DNA of 64,000 bases from Arenicellales bacterium (GCA_951813075.1 OX638343.1:2167999-2231998), one strand, 5' to 3'; numbered from the stretch's first letter, positions 36,656-45,840 are shown. Translations and numbers: made by a program. The notes: generated by a model from the letters alone, not told the origin.

Positions 36656-37726
36656 ATGTTAAAAACACTAAAAACTACAGTAGTCAGTTTGACAATTACG
36701 ACTTTAGTTCTTTTTTCTTCGTCAGTAGTGGCGGGCAAGTTTGACGATGTGACACTACGAGTTGCTACTTGGGGTGGTTTATGGAAAGGCAACATCGAAG
36801 AGAACATCGTGCCGAAATTCGAAGCGGAAGGTGGGAAAGTCGAGTTCATTACGGGATCTCCCGCAGCAAATTTCGCAAAAATTATCGCTGCTCGCGGCGA
36901 AGCACCTTTTGACGTTGTAGAAATTCTTGCCGCTCAGGTCAAGGATTACCACGAACTTGATGTTCTTCATGAATTGGACTTGCAACTGATTCCCAATACT
37001 AAATTTCTGGCATCAAATCGATACAACGAGTCGGTGGTCGGTTCGTGGGAGACTCAGGAAGTCATCTGTTACCACAAAGACAAATTTGCCGAAGAAGGAA
37101 TTCCTGTACCTACTACCTATCGCGACCTGGTACATCCTAAAATTTCCAGCAGACTTCTTTTCCCCGACATTAATTCTGGTGGGGGGCTTCCAGGTCTGGC
37201 TGGTGTGGCGTTCGCTGAAGGCGGCGATGAAACCAACATCCAACCCGGTCTGAAACTTGTCACTGAAATGAACGTCCTGAAATTCTGGGCGCGCGGAGGT
37301 GAATCGATGGCGCAGTTTGAATCCGGTGACATTATTGCGGCAGTTGTACACGCAGGTTGGTGTCTACGGTCCAAAACAAGAGCCGGGCAGAATGTGGCAA
37401 GCGTACATCCGCGCATCAATGATGAGCTGGTCGGTGTCGCATCAGAAGGTTGGTTCGGAGTTATGAAAAATAGCAAGAACGTTGAGGCGGCTCAATGGTA
37501 CATCAACGAGTTTATCAGTGCTGACTACCAGTTAAAAATGGCAACTCAAACCGGTCTCGTTCCCGTGAATCAGAGCGTTTTCGAAGAGATGGCGAAAGAC
37601 CCGATCGTAGCGGAAATGCTAGTGTTGGACCCCGAGAAGGTAAGCAATCAACTGAGAATCGACTATTCGAAAGTTATCATCTCGGACTGGACCGATCAGT
37701 GGAACAGGGCCATCGCCGCTCAGTAG
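36656..37726 (+). CDS. ABC transporter substrate-binding protein, PotD/family 1-like
   Basis: About 356 residues from the ATG at 36656, which has AGGAG 6 nt upstream. A signal peptide ends near V-V-A-G-K. The mature part has V-A-T-W-G-G-L-W and G-E-A-P-F-D-V-V, like periplasmic binding proteins for polyamines and related small molecules. It delivers substrate to the two permeases encoded upstream. Confidence 0.87.
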   Translation: MLKTLKTTVVSLTITTLVLFSSSVVAGKFDDVTLRVATWGGLWKGNIEENIVPKFEAEGGKVEFITGSPAANFAKIIAARGEAPFDVVEILAAQVKDYHELDVLHELDLQLIPNTKFLASNRYNESVVGSWETQEVICYHKDKFAEEGIPVPTTYRDLVHPKISSRLLFPDINSGGGLPGLAGVAFAEGGDETNIQPGLKLVTEMNVLKFWARGGESMAQFESGDIIAAVVHAGWCLRSKTRAGQNVASVHPRINDELVGVASEGWFGVMKNSKNVEAAQWYINEFISADYQLKMATQTGLVPVNQSVFEEMAKDPIVAEMLVLDPEKVSNQLRIDYSKVIISDWTDQWNRAIAAQ

Positions 37727-37761
37727 ACTTGCATTGGTTCCAATCCAACTGAACACCAAAG

Positions 37762-38844
37762 ATGTCACAACGCGTTGTACTGCGAAATGTCGCCAAGTCA
37801 TTTGGCAGTGTAGTCGCACTTAAAGCAATAAATCTTGAAATCAAGGAGGGTGAATTCATCACCCTCCTTGGCCCGTCGGGTTGCGGTAAAACCACAACAC
37901 TACGGTTGATTGCGGGATTTAACGAACCCGATCAGGGGCAAATTTTTTTGGGAGATGAGGACATCACGAATCTTCCACCACAGAAACGGGAAATTGGAAT
38001 GGTATTCCAGGACTATGCCCTTTTTCCGCATCTTACCGTAAAAGAAAACATCGCGTTTCCCCTGCGCGAGCGACGCACTCCTAAAGAAGATATTGACAGC
38101 AGAGTCGAAGAACTGCTGGAACTAGTTCGTCTTGCGGGTGTTGAACAGCGTTATCCCTCTGAACTTAGTGGCGGACAAGCACAGCGAATCTCAGTCGCGC
38201 GGGCTGTCGCTTATCCGCCGAGAGTGTTGCTTATGGACGAACCCCTAGGCGCTCTGGACCTTAAACTTCGTGAGGTCATGCAAGCTGAACTACGCAGAAT
38301 TCAGCAGGAACTACAGATTACGACTGTGTTTGTTACACACGACCAAACGGAAGCGATGAATATGTCCGACCGAATCGCCGTGATGAGAAACGGCGAGATC
38401 GAACAAGTTGGCACGGCAAGGGAAATCTATAATTTCCCCCGAAGTGCCTTTGTTGCCGATTTTGTTGGCCGCATTAATCTACTGGATGCAAAACTCTCGA
38501 GCAAATCCGAAGGAATCGCTGAATTGAACATACTGAATTACATGAAAATTCGTGCCAAAATGACAACTGAAGAAGAATTGACTTCCGGGCCTCTTTGCGT
38601 TGGAATCAGACCGGAAAAACTTGTAATTGGTGTGTCAGGACAGGAAAGCGAATTTGATAACCGAATTCCGGGCACGGTCATTCGTTATTCCTTTTCCGGC
38701 AATTTAGTGAATGTTTTCGTCGATGTTGGAGCAGACAGGCCATTCCTGGTGGAACAGCGTCCAGATCATACTCCTTTGAATTCCGGTACGAAAACTGAGG
38801 TTTGCTGGAATGCCCCAGACACTTTGGTTCTAAGTGCAAAATAA
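37762..38844 (+). CDS. ABC transporter ATP-binding protein, PotA-like
   Basis: 360 residues. Walker A is G37-P-S-G-C-G-K-T, the signature is L-S-G-G-Q-A-Q-R, Walker B is L-L-M-D-E-P-L-G-A-L-D, and a C-terminal TOBE domain follows (C-V-G-I-R-P-E-K-L). It energises the importer. A 12-bp perfect hairpin containing AAGGAGG lies inside the gene at codons 27-37, just before Walker A. Confidence 0.92.
   Translation: MSQRVVLRNVAKSFGSVVALKAINLEIKEGEFITLLGPSGCGKTTTLRLIAGFNEPDQGQIFLGDEDITNLPPQKREIGMVFQDYALFPHLTVKENIAFPLRERRTPKEDIDSRVEELLELVRLAGVEQRYPSELSGGQAQRISVARAVAYPPRVLLMDEPLGALDLKLREVMQAELRRIQQELQITTVFVTHDQTEAMNMSDRIAVMRNGEIEQVGTAREIYNFPRSAFVADFVGRINLLDAKLSSKSEGIAELNILNYMKIRAKMTTEEELTSGPLCVGIRPEKLVIGVSGQESEFDNRIPGTVIRYSFSGNLVNVFVDVGADRPFLVEQRPDHTPLNSGTKTEVCWNAPDTLVLSAK
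37842..37870 (+). other. Intragenic 12-bp perfect hairpin in the ABC ATPase gene
   Basis: CAAGGAGGGTGA pairs exactly with TCACCCTCCTTG around the loop ATTCA. The left arm contains a perfect Shine-Dalgarno sequence. It lies within coding DNA, so the signal competes with protein constraint. Confidence 0.5.
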
Positions 38845-39050
38845 TTCAATTGCGAGTGAATTCATCCTTTCTTAAATTCGTCTTTTGTGTGACCGAAGTT
38901 CGAAGTGTATTGAGCCGTAACGCACATAGCGCCACGATCCCAAAAACAAATTCTTCGTCTCACTTTCTTTGATGTTAATCGGAGAAAGTGCTCGATGCTC
39001 AATAACTTGGATCAAGGAATATAGAACTCGATCCTGTTTGGAATAGACTA

Positions 39051-39081
39051 CCAAATTGATTCGACTGACGAATCAATTTGG
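39051..39081. terminator. Strong hairpin downstream of the Pot-type ABC operon
   Basis: CCAAATTGATTCG pairs perfectly with CGAATCAATTTGG (13 bp) around a 5-nt loop ACTGA. It lies about 207 bp after the ATPase stop. No T-run follows on either strand, so it may be a processed 3' end or a different palindromic element. Confidence 0.5.
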
Positions 39082-39376
39082 CATCTGCTCAATTCTGTAG
39101 TTTCGCATGAGATCTGAAGTATAGGACCCCGACATCGACAGCCACCCGTGCCGTGCGATTGACAGTGACGCGGATTTTCGCAGCATTTTGCGGAAAGAGA
39201 CGGCAATGCACCGGTCTCGTATCCGGGTATAGGGTGTCGAACGTATTGTGGTGAATAGAATTCTGTAGCTCAGCTTGCCAGAACTGAATTCGATAATTCA
39301 AATTTTGTTAGCTGACCGGTAAAAAACTGCCAAACAATACTCAATAAAAGTTACACCGAGTTTCGTGCCGCCGGCT

Positions 39377-39398
39377 GATGTTTCCAAATTGAAACATC
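39377..39398. promoter_or_regulatory. Inverted repeat upstream of the aryl-CoA ligase
   Basis: GATGTTTC and GAAACATC flank a 6-bp centre (CAAATT). The arms match perfectly. It lies about 55 bp upstream of the promoter-like element at 39451, a natural place for a regulator site. Confidence 0.4.
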
Positions 39399-39450
39399 CG
39401 CAGATATCAAAAAAGAATTGTTTAGAATTGTTGAACGATACTACGGTCGT

Positions 39451-39471
39451 CAACCCACTTTTACAATCCCA
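39451..39471 (+). promoter_or_regulatory. Promoter-like element of the aryl-CoA ligase (copy 2)
   Basis: Fits CAACCCACnTTTAnAATC, with TACAAT as the likely -10. It lies about 105 bp before the ligase start and matches the element at 36470-36490 upstream of the binding protein. Confidence 0.5.
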
Positions 39472-39574
39472 TTCTTGAAGCATATACAATGATCGGACGA
39501 ATTAATAATTTTCAACCACAAATTCATTGCAGTTTGCGTCAATTGATATCCATCTGGCGTCGTCGAGTAAGTTG

Positions 39575-41122
39575 ATGGAAGGTACAAAGAACGAAAATGC
39601 CGCGATTTGGTTTGTTGACCGGCACGTTGAAGAGGGAAGATCCGACCAGGTCGCCTTCAAGGAATCGTTTGGTGAAAATCGAACTATAACCTACGGAGAG
39701 CTGGCCGAACGTTCCGGGCTCGTCGCAGATGCCTTTTCCAAACTGGATATTCGACGCGAAGAGAGAGTAGCTTGTCTCATGCTCGACCAGATCGAATATC
39801 CTGAGGTGTTCTGGGGAGCATTGAGATCAGGGGTTGTTCCTGTATTAATCAACACATTGCTGTCGACAGCGGTGTACGGCGCTATTCTCGAAGACAGCCG
39901 GTCAGTATGCCTGATTGTCTCATCCGAACTGCTTGACAAGGTACTGCCGGTAATCAAAAACAACCCTTACCTGCGCGAAGTGATTGTAGTCGGCGATCGC
40001 GCTCCGGAAGGAATGTCTGTTTACAGTGACTTTCTGGCTGACACAAAACCACGTCAGGCAATTCAGGCTGACGGGGATGAGTGTGCATTTTGGCTTTATT
40101 CATCGGGTTCAACAGGTGAACCCAAAGGTGTAAGGCATGTCCACAGCGCACTGCGAGCTACAGCCGAAACCTACGGCGCGCAAGTCCTTCAGATAGCAAA
40201 TGATGATGTGGTTTTTTCAGCTGCCAAGATATTCTTTGCATACGGACTTGGAAACACGATGACATTTCCAATGTCAGTCGGTGCTACCGCACTTTTGTAC
40301 AACGGACGCCCCACACCGGACATTGTGCTGCGAATCATTGAGCAGGAACAACCGACCGTATTTTTCGGTGTTCCAACTTTATATGCAGCAACGATCGCTA
40401 AGTTGGACACTATGGATGTTCCATCGTCGAACTTACGAGTCTGTATTTCAGCGGGTGAAGCATTACCCGAGGAGATTGGTATTCGCTGGCGAGAAATCTG
40501 GAATGTCAATATTCTCGACGGAGTGGGGTCCACCGAAATGCTTCATATTTTTCTAAGTAACCGGTCTGATGATGTCCATTTTGGCACGTCAGGTACTGCT
40601 GTGCCGGGTTATGACCTGCGTTGCATCGACGAAGATGGAAACGAAATAGATGTCGGTGGAATTGGTGAATTACTGGTGCGAGGAGATTCGGCGGCTGACG
40701 GGTATTGGAATCAGCGCGAAAAGAGTCGATCGACGTTCGAGGGCGAGTGGACACGCACCGGAGACAAGTTCGAATATGCTGGCGAAGGACGCTACATTTA
40801 TTGCGGTCGGACTGATGATATGTTTAAAGTTTCAGGTATCTGGGTGTCACCGTTCGAGGTTGAACAGGCACTGGTGGCTCACGAAGCTGTTCTCGAAGCC
40901 GCAGTTGTCGCTGTCAGAGATGAAGATGGGCTCGAAAAGCCAAAGGCATTTGTTGTACTGAATGTTGGCGTGGATGAATCGAACATACAAGATACCCTGA
41001 AGGAGTTCGTAAAGGATAGAATCGGACTATGGAAGTATCCACGCTGGATTGACATCGTGTCCGGACTTCCAAAAACAGCAACAGGGAAAATTCAGCGATT
41101 CAAGTTGCGGGAACATCAATGA
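39575..41122 (+). CDS. Benzoate-CoA ligase family protein
   Basis: About 515 residues from the ATG at 39575; an in-frame TTG at 39527 is less likely. AMP-binding motifs: S-S-G-S-T-G-E-P-K-G, then F-A-Y-G-L-G-N-T-M-T-F-P, which is typical of benzoate-CoA ligases, then G-S-T-E-M, T-G-D-K-F, and the catalytic Lys in K-T-A-T-G-K. It activates benzoate or a related aromatic acid with ATP and CoA, the entry step of the box pathway. It overlaps the next gene by ATGA. Confidence 0.9.
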   Translation: MEGTKNENAAIWFVDRHVEEGRSDQVAFKESFGENRTITYGELAERSGLVADAFSKLDIRREERVACLMLDQIEYPEVFWGALRSGVVPVLINTLLSTAVYGAILEDSRSVCLIVSSELLDKVLPVIKNNPYLREVIVVGDRAPEGMSVYSDFLADTKPRQAIQADGDECAFWLYSSGSTGEPKGVRHVHSALRATAETYGAQVLQIANDDVVFSAAKIFFAYGLGNTMTFPMSVGATALLYNGRPTPDIVLRIIEQEQPTVFFGVPTLYAATIAKLDTMDVPSSNLRVCISAGEALPEEIGIRWREIWNVNILDGVGSTEMLHIFLSNRSDDVHFGTSGTAVPGYDLRCIDEDGNEIDVGGIGELLVRGDSAADGYWNQREKSRSTFEGEWTRTGDKFEYAGEGRYIYCGRTDDMFKVSGIWVSPFEVEQALVAHEAVLEAAVVAVRDEDGLEKPKAFVVLNVGVDESNIQDTLKEFVKDRIGLWKYPRWIDIVSGLPKTATGKIQRFKLREHQ

Positions 41123-41946
41123 CTCGGATCGCCTGGGCCGATCGCGCCAGTGGTTTCGTTCAAGCTGACGGTTGTTCTCTCGAATATGCCTGCTACGGTC
41201 CGGAGCCTCAAAGCGCACCTACGATCATCATGTTGCACGAAGGTCTCGGCTGTGTGCGCTTGTGGCGAGAATTTCCGAAATTCGTATCAGAATCGACCGG
41301 GTTTGGCGTATTCGCATATTCTCGAGCTGGTTATGGTCAGTCCGATTCAGTTTCACTGCCGCGTTCGGTGGACTACATGACACGCGAGGCGCAGGATGTT
41401 CTTCCAGATGTTCTGAATTCGATCGGATTAATGCGCGGAATTCTTCTTGGACACTCAGATGGCGCGACAATCTCGGCAATTTATGCAGGATCGGTTTCCG
41501 ATCTTCGAGTTCGAGGCCTCATTCTGATCGCTCCACACTTCTTCGCAGAAGAGGCCGGTTTACTGGAGATTGCACGGGTTGGAAGAAATTTCGAGATAAG
41601 CGATATGAAACTCAAAATGGCTAAGTACCATCGAAATCCTGAATCTGCTTTCCGCGGATGGAACGACGTGTGGCTGCATCCTGACTTTAAGAGATGGAAT
41701 GTAAGTGATGTGATCGATCACCTGCGTATTCCAGTGCTCGCTATCCAGGGTGAAGACGATCAGTACGGGACATTGGCGCAAATTAGTGAAATTGAAGATA
41801 GGATCAATTCACCATTCGAAAAGTTGATCCTGCCGAAATGTGGGCACTCGCCCCACATCAATCAGCCGGAAATGACACTTGCAGCGATTACCGAATTTGC
41901 AATACGACTTGAGGAATTTGAAAAGGAGTCCGTGAACATTACCTGA
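41119..41946 (+). CDS. Alpha/beta hydrolase
   Basis: 275 residues. The nucleophile elbow is G111-H-S113-D-G, the acid probably lies in Q-G-E-D-D-Q-Y-G, and the His is in C-G-H-S-P-H. Hydrolases of this type often accompany benzoate-CoA ligase and box genes. It could act as a thioesterase releasing trapped CoA or hydrolyse a ring-cleavage product. Translationally coupled to the ligase. Confidence 0.82.
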   Translation: MTRIAWADRASGFVQADGCSLEYACYGPEPQSAPTIIMLHEGLGCVRLWREFPKFVSESTGFGVFAYSRAGYGQSDSVSLPRSVDYMTREAQDVLPDVLNSIGLMRGILLGHSDGATISAIYAGSVSDLRVRGLILIAPHFFAEEAGLLEIARVGRNFEISDMKLKMAKYHRNPESAFRGWNDVWLHPDFKRWNVSDVIDHLRIPVLAIQGEDDQYGTLAQISEIEDRINSPFEKLILPKCGHSPHINQPEMTLAAITEFAIRLEEFEKESVNIT

Positions 41947-42501
41947 TAGCGTCTTGTTGTCGCAGATGATCAGCCAGAACTGCTGCACAGGATTGCTGAT
42001 CTACCACTTTTAAACTTGACCAACCGCTCCTTTTTGGGGACAGTGATCCGTTGCCTGCAACTTTCGCAGATGATCAGGAAATGACAGCGACTGTATGAGA
42101 CATGCACGGAAGTCGGCGATGCGAATGTCGTCGAATCGGGACAGGTCTTGCGCCAGTCAGGTATCTTCCAGAACTGACTGTATATATTGTCAACTACAGA
42201 TTTGGCCACGATGGCCACGGTGTGAGTCAATTCAAATTTGAGATATTTTTACTACAGTGAAATCAAACCATCATTCAAAACCCATATTTCGGACTTGATC
42301 ACATGAAAATTCCAAGTCGAAATCTGCTAATGATCCTGATGACCAAACTGTGTCATTCGATTGAGACGTTATAATGCCTTTTTCTAATCGCTTGTTCGCC
42401 GATCCGATCTGCTTTTCGAAATCGAAATTGAGACATTGGCAATCGAATTGTTTGCCAAAACCCGATGGTTTCAGAAGCATTGAATAATTCGAAATTAAGC
42501 A
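41947..42501. other. Intergenic region between the hydrolase and boxC
   Basis: About 555 bp without a supported gene. The 14-mer TCGCAGATGATCAG occurs at 41960-41973 and again at 42064-42077. The right end has a 16-bp direct repeat overlapping the boxC start. Frames here are broken by many stops. Confidence 0.4.
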
Positions 42502-42512
42502 TTGAATAATTC
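42475..42512 (+). repeat. 16-bp direct repeat at the boxC start
   Basis: AAGCATTGAATAATTC occurs at 42475-42490 and 42497-42512, a 22-bp period. The second copy contains the TTG used as boxC start. Two helical turns of spacing suits a regulator binding one DNA face. Confidence 0.55.
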
Positions 42513-44160
42513 CGTAGACTTTCAGACTGACCCATCGAATTATCGACACTGGCGTGTTGATTACAACGGCGCGATTGCCAATGTCTATATGGATGTTGAT
42601 GACAATGGTGGGCTTTTTGACGGATATGACCTGAAACTGAATTCCTACGATCTCGGTGTCGACATTGAACTTGCAGATATCGTTGAGCGTATGCGCTTCG
42701 AACATCCACAAATAAAGGTCGTGGTGCTTCAATCCGGCAAGGATCGGGTATTCTGCGCAGGTGCCAACATTCGTATGCTCGGCGGCGCATCACACAGCCA
42801 TAAGGTGAATTTCTGTAAGTTCACAAATGAGACGCGGAATGCTTTGGAGTCTGCAGAAGCCGACAGCGGACAAAAATACATCGCAGCGATTAAAGGTGCT
42901 TGTGCAGGGGGTGGTTATGAACTGGCTCTTGCGTGTAACTACATCATGCTCACTGACGACAGAAATACTTCCGTGTCCCTTCCGGAAGTGCCGCTTCTTG
43001 CTGTGTTACCTGGAACCGGTGGCCTGACCCGATTAACGGACAAGCGCAAAGTGCGTCGCGATCTGGCTGATGTTTTTTGTTCAACAGAAGAAGGTGTCAA
43101 AGGCAAGCGTGCGGAACAGTGGCGACTTGTCGATGAGGTGATCACGAATTCCAGATTTGATCAGGCGGTACTGGAGCGCGCCGGTGAATTTGCCGCTGCG
43201 TCTGACAAGTCAGATGTGTCTGAAGGCATTGTGCTGACAAAACTGGATCGTACGTTCGAGAATGATGGAAATATAAGATACTCAACCGTCGATGTTGAAG
43301 TTGACCGCGCATCCAGAAAGGCAACCATCACAATTCGAGGTCCGGATTCGACGCCGACGAACATTGAATCGTTTATCGACGAAGGCGCAAACACCTATCT
43401 GCTCCGTCTTGCCCGAGAATTGGACGATGCAATTCTGCATCTTAGATTGAACGAACTTGAACTCGGACTTTTGATCTTCAAATCACAAGGTGATCACGAA
43501 AAGCTCGTTGCTCACGAAAACTTGTTATTGCAAAACGCTGACCACTGGCTGGTCAATGAGGTATTGCAGCTGTGGAAACGGGTATTGAAGCGAATTGATA
43601 TCACGTCGCGTTCCATGATTGCCACAATCGAACACGGTTCGTGCTTCAGTGGGATTCTGGCGGAGATTCTCTTTGCCGTTGATCGCAGCTATATGATGAA
43701 AGATGAATTTGAGGACGACGACAGACGGATCGCCCATATTTCATTGACCGATGCAAATTTCGGTATGTTTCCGATGGCCAATGGCCTGTCGCGGTTGCAA
43801 ACTCGTTTTCTGGGCGATCAGAATTTCCTTCAGGCAGCAACAGCCCTGAAGGCTGAAAGGCTTGAGGCAGATGACGCTGAGAAACTCGGATTGGTAACAA
43901 TGGCTTTAGATGAATTAGACTGGGATGACGAACTGAGAATTTTCATGGAAGAGCGTGCTTCGTTCAGTCCAGACGCCATGACTGCAATGGAAGCGAATTT
44001 GAGGTTCGCAGGTCCCGAGACGATGGAAACACGAATTTTCGGGCGTTTGACCGCCTGGCAGAATTGGATATTCAACCGTCCCAATGCAGTCGGACACAAA
44101 GGTGCACTGCAACGCTATGGCAGTGGTATGCGCGGCAAGTTTGACATGGAACGTGTCTGA
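42502..44160 (+). CDS. boxC: BoxC, 2,3-epoxybenzoyl-CoA dihydrolase
   Basis: 552 residues, the BoxC length. It comprises two crotonase-like domains; the first has V-F-C-A-G-A-N-I-R-M-L, C-A-G-G-G-Y-E-L-A-L-A and L-P-E-V-P-L-L-A-V-L-P-G-T-G-G-L. BoxC opens the epoxidised ring of benzoyl-CoA to 3,4-dehydroadipyl-CoA semialdehyde and formate. TTG start without a strong ribosome site. boxB follows 47 bp later. Confidence 0.94.
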   Translation: MNNSVDFQTDPSNYRHWRVDYNGAIANVYMDVDDNGGLFDGYDLKLNSYDLGVDIELADIVERMRFEHPQIKVVVLQSGKDRVFCAGANIRMLGGASHSHKVNFCKFTNETRNALESAEADSGQKYIAAIKGACAGGGYELALACNYIMLTDDRNTSVSLPEVPLLAVLPGTGGLTRLTDKRKVRRDLADVFCSTEEGVKGKRAEQWRLVDEVITNSRFDQAVLERAGEFAAASDKSDVSEGIVLTKLDRTFENDGNIRYSTVDVEVDRASRKATITIRGPDSTPTNIESFIDEGANTYLLRLARELDDAILHLRLNELELGLLIFKSQGDHEKLVAHENLLLQNADHWLVNEVLQLWKRVLKRIDITSRSMIATIEHGSCFSGILAEILFAVDRSYMMKDEFEDDDRRIAHISLTDANFGMFPMANGLSRLQTRFLGDQNFLQAATALKAERLEADDAEKLGLVTMALDELDWDDELRIFMEERASFSPDAMTAMEANLRFAGPETMETRIFGRLTAWQNWIFNRPNAVGHKGALQRYGSGMRGKFDMERV

Positions 44161-44207
44161 GTCGAGTCTGAACCAGTTCGATTCGGAAAAACTAGTGAGG
44201 TAGTCAG

Positions 44208-45659
44208 ATGGAAGATCATGTAAAGGTCAATTACGACACTCGGATCCCGAATAACGTTGGGCTGAGTTCCGACAGGAAAGTTCTCCGGGCTCTGGAAAAA
44301 TGGCATCCCGGTTTTATCGATTGGTGGAATCAACTGATTCCACCGCGATATCAGCAGTCTATGGTCTATCTACGAACCGCAGTTTCGGCAGACTCGAAGG
44401 GATGGGCGAAATTTGACTATGTGAAGATGCCAGACTATCGTTGGGGAGTACTGCTGGCGCCGCGTCAGGAAGACCGTACGATTCCCTGCGGCGAGCACTA
44501 CGGCGCACCTGCATGGCAGGAAGTTCCCGGAGAGTATCGAAACATGCTCAAGCGTCTGATCGTCATTCAGGGTGATACCGAGCCTGCGTCTGTAGAGCAA
44601 CAACATTTACTTGCCCTAAGCGCACCTTCGTTATATGACATGCGCAACCTTTTTCAGGTGAATGTCGAAGAAAGCCGTCATTTGTGGGCGATGGTATATT
44701 TGCTCTTCAAATATTTCGGCAGAGATGGTCGCGAAGAGGGCGAGGATCTCCTGCGTCGCTCATCCGGTTCTGAGGAAACACCAAGATTGCTTGGCGCATT
44801 CAATGAAAAAACGCCAGATTGGCTATCTTTTTTCATGTTCACTTTCTGCACTGATCGTGATGGGAAAATGCAGTTGGAGAGTCTGGCGCAATCTGGTTTT
44901 GATCCTCTCAGTCGAACCTGCCGATTCATGTTGACTGAAGAGGCGCATCACATGTTTGTCGGTGAAAACGGAGTCACGCGAACAATACAAGCGACCTTGG
45001 AGGCGATGAACAGAGTAAATATCGATGATCCGTATGACATTGACGAAATTCGCAGCCTTGGCGTCATCGATCTGCCGACAATTCAGAAGAAACTGAATCT
45101 GCACTTTTCGCTCAGCCTTGACTTGTTTGGCCAGGAACTGTCAACCAACGCCGCCAACGCATTCAATGCCGGAATCAAAGGACGCTACATGGAGTCCAAG
45201 CTTGAAGATGATCACAAGCTTGTGGACGATACGTATACCGTCAAAACAGTCAAGAATGGCAAAATTGTTGCTGAAGAGGTTCCCGCACTGACCGCGATCA
45301 ATATGCGGTTAAGAGATGATTACATTCGCGATGCAGCGAGAGGAGTTAAACGATGGAACACCTTAATCCGCAGAAATGGAGTTCAGTTCGAGATAAAACT
45401 ACCGAATGAAGCCTTCCATCGTCAGATTGGCGTTTTCAAAAGCGTTCATGCGGATGTGGACGGAGACTTGATCGGTAAGGAAGAGTGGGATAGGAATGTC
45501 AGCAAATGGTTGCCGACGAGTGGCGACAATGACTTCATTCAATCGTTGATGGAACCTTGCTACGAACCCGGTAGATTTGCCAGCTGGATTGCTCCACCTA
45601 GAGTGGGCATCAACAACATGCCAGGAGAATTCGATTACGTCAAATTACACATGGCGTAA
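44208..45659 (+). CDS. boxB: BoxB, benzoyl-CoA 2,3-epoxidase oxygenase component
   Basis: 483 residues, matching BoxB. Diiron-ligand candidates are E125, E155-S-R-H158 and E245-A-H-H248 in the family segments N-V-E-E-S-R-H and L-T-E-E-A-H-H-M. It inserts one oxygen atom from O2 across the C2-C3 bond of benzoyl-CoA. It needs an electron-transfer partner, normally BoxA, which is not encoded in this window. Operon with boxC. Confidence 0.95.
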   Translation: MEDHVKVNYDTRIPNNVGLSSDRKVLRALEKWHPGFIDWWNQLIPPRYQQSMVYLRTAVSADSKGWAKFDYVKMPDYRWGVLLAPRQEDRTIPCGEHYGAPAWQEVPGEYRNMLKRLIVIQGDTEPASVEQQHLLALSAPSLYDMRNLFQVNVEESRHLWAMVYLLFKYFGRDGREEGEDLLRRSSGSEETPRLLGAFNEKTPDWLSFFMFTFCTDRDGKMQLESLAQSGFDPLSRTCRFMLTEEAHHMFVGENGVTRTIQATLEAMNRVNIDDPYDIDEIRSLGVIDLPTIQKKLNLHFSLSLDLFGQELSTNAANAFNAGIKGRYMESKLEDDHKLVDDTYTVKTVKNGKIVAEEVPALTAINMRLRDDYIRDAARGVKRWNTLIRRNGVQFEIKLPNEAFHRQIGVFKSVHADVDGDLIGKEEWDRNVSKWLPTSGDNDFIQSLMEPCYEPGRFASWIAPPRVGINNMPGEFDYVKLHMA

Positions 45660-45723
45660 GTGTTCAATTCGGTTGGGGGTGTCAATTTTCTGGCAACATC
45701 ATCCACCCGGAATCGCCCCTGCG

Positions 45724-45742
45724 ATCAGTCGGCCAGACTGAT
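45724..45742. terminator. Hairpin after boxB
   Basis: ATCAGTC pairs with GACTGAT across a 5-nt loop. A second imperfect pair (45788-45799 with 45828-45839) lies beyond it, before the convergent GPP34 stop. No T-run. Confidence 0.4.
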
Positions 45743-45840
45743 GACCGACTTGTTACCAAAAATCCTGAGACCAGCAACCTCTCTGCACGAAGGCGAATCG
45801 GTACTTCCAAGTGCTTTTGCGTGATGGGATTCGTCTTCGT

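Larger units (their letters stand above)
38845..39574. other. Intergenic region before the aryl-CoA ligase
   Basis: About 730 bp without an assignable gene. Three structured elements lie in it: a 13-bp hairpin (39051-39081), an 8-bp inverted repeat (39377-39398) and a promoter-like element (39451-39471). Minus-strand frames of 60-70 codons have no recognisable motif. Confidence 0.45.

Noticed and set aside
34409-38844. Assigning the Pot-type importer to spermidine/putrescine
   Set aside because: Family likeness alone does not give the substrate, and the neighbours are aromatic-degradation genes.
42271-42793. Two long minus-strand frames (about 150 codons) over the boxC start
   Set aside because: They are antisense to boxC, which has clear crotonase motifs.
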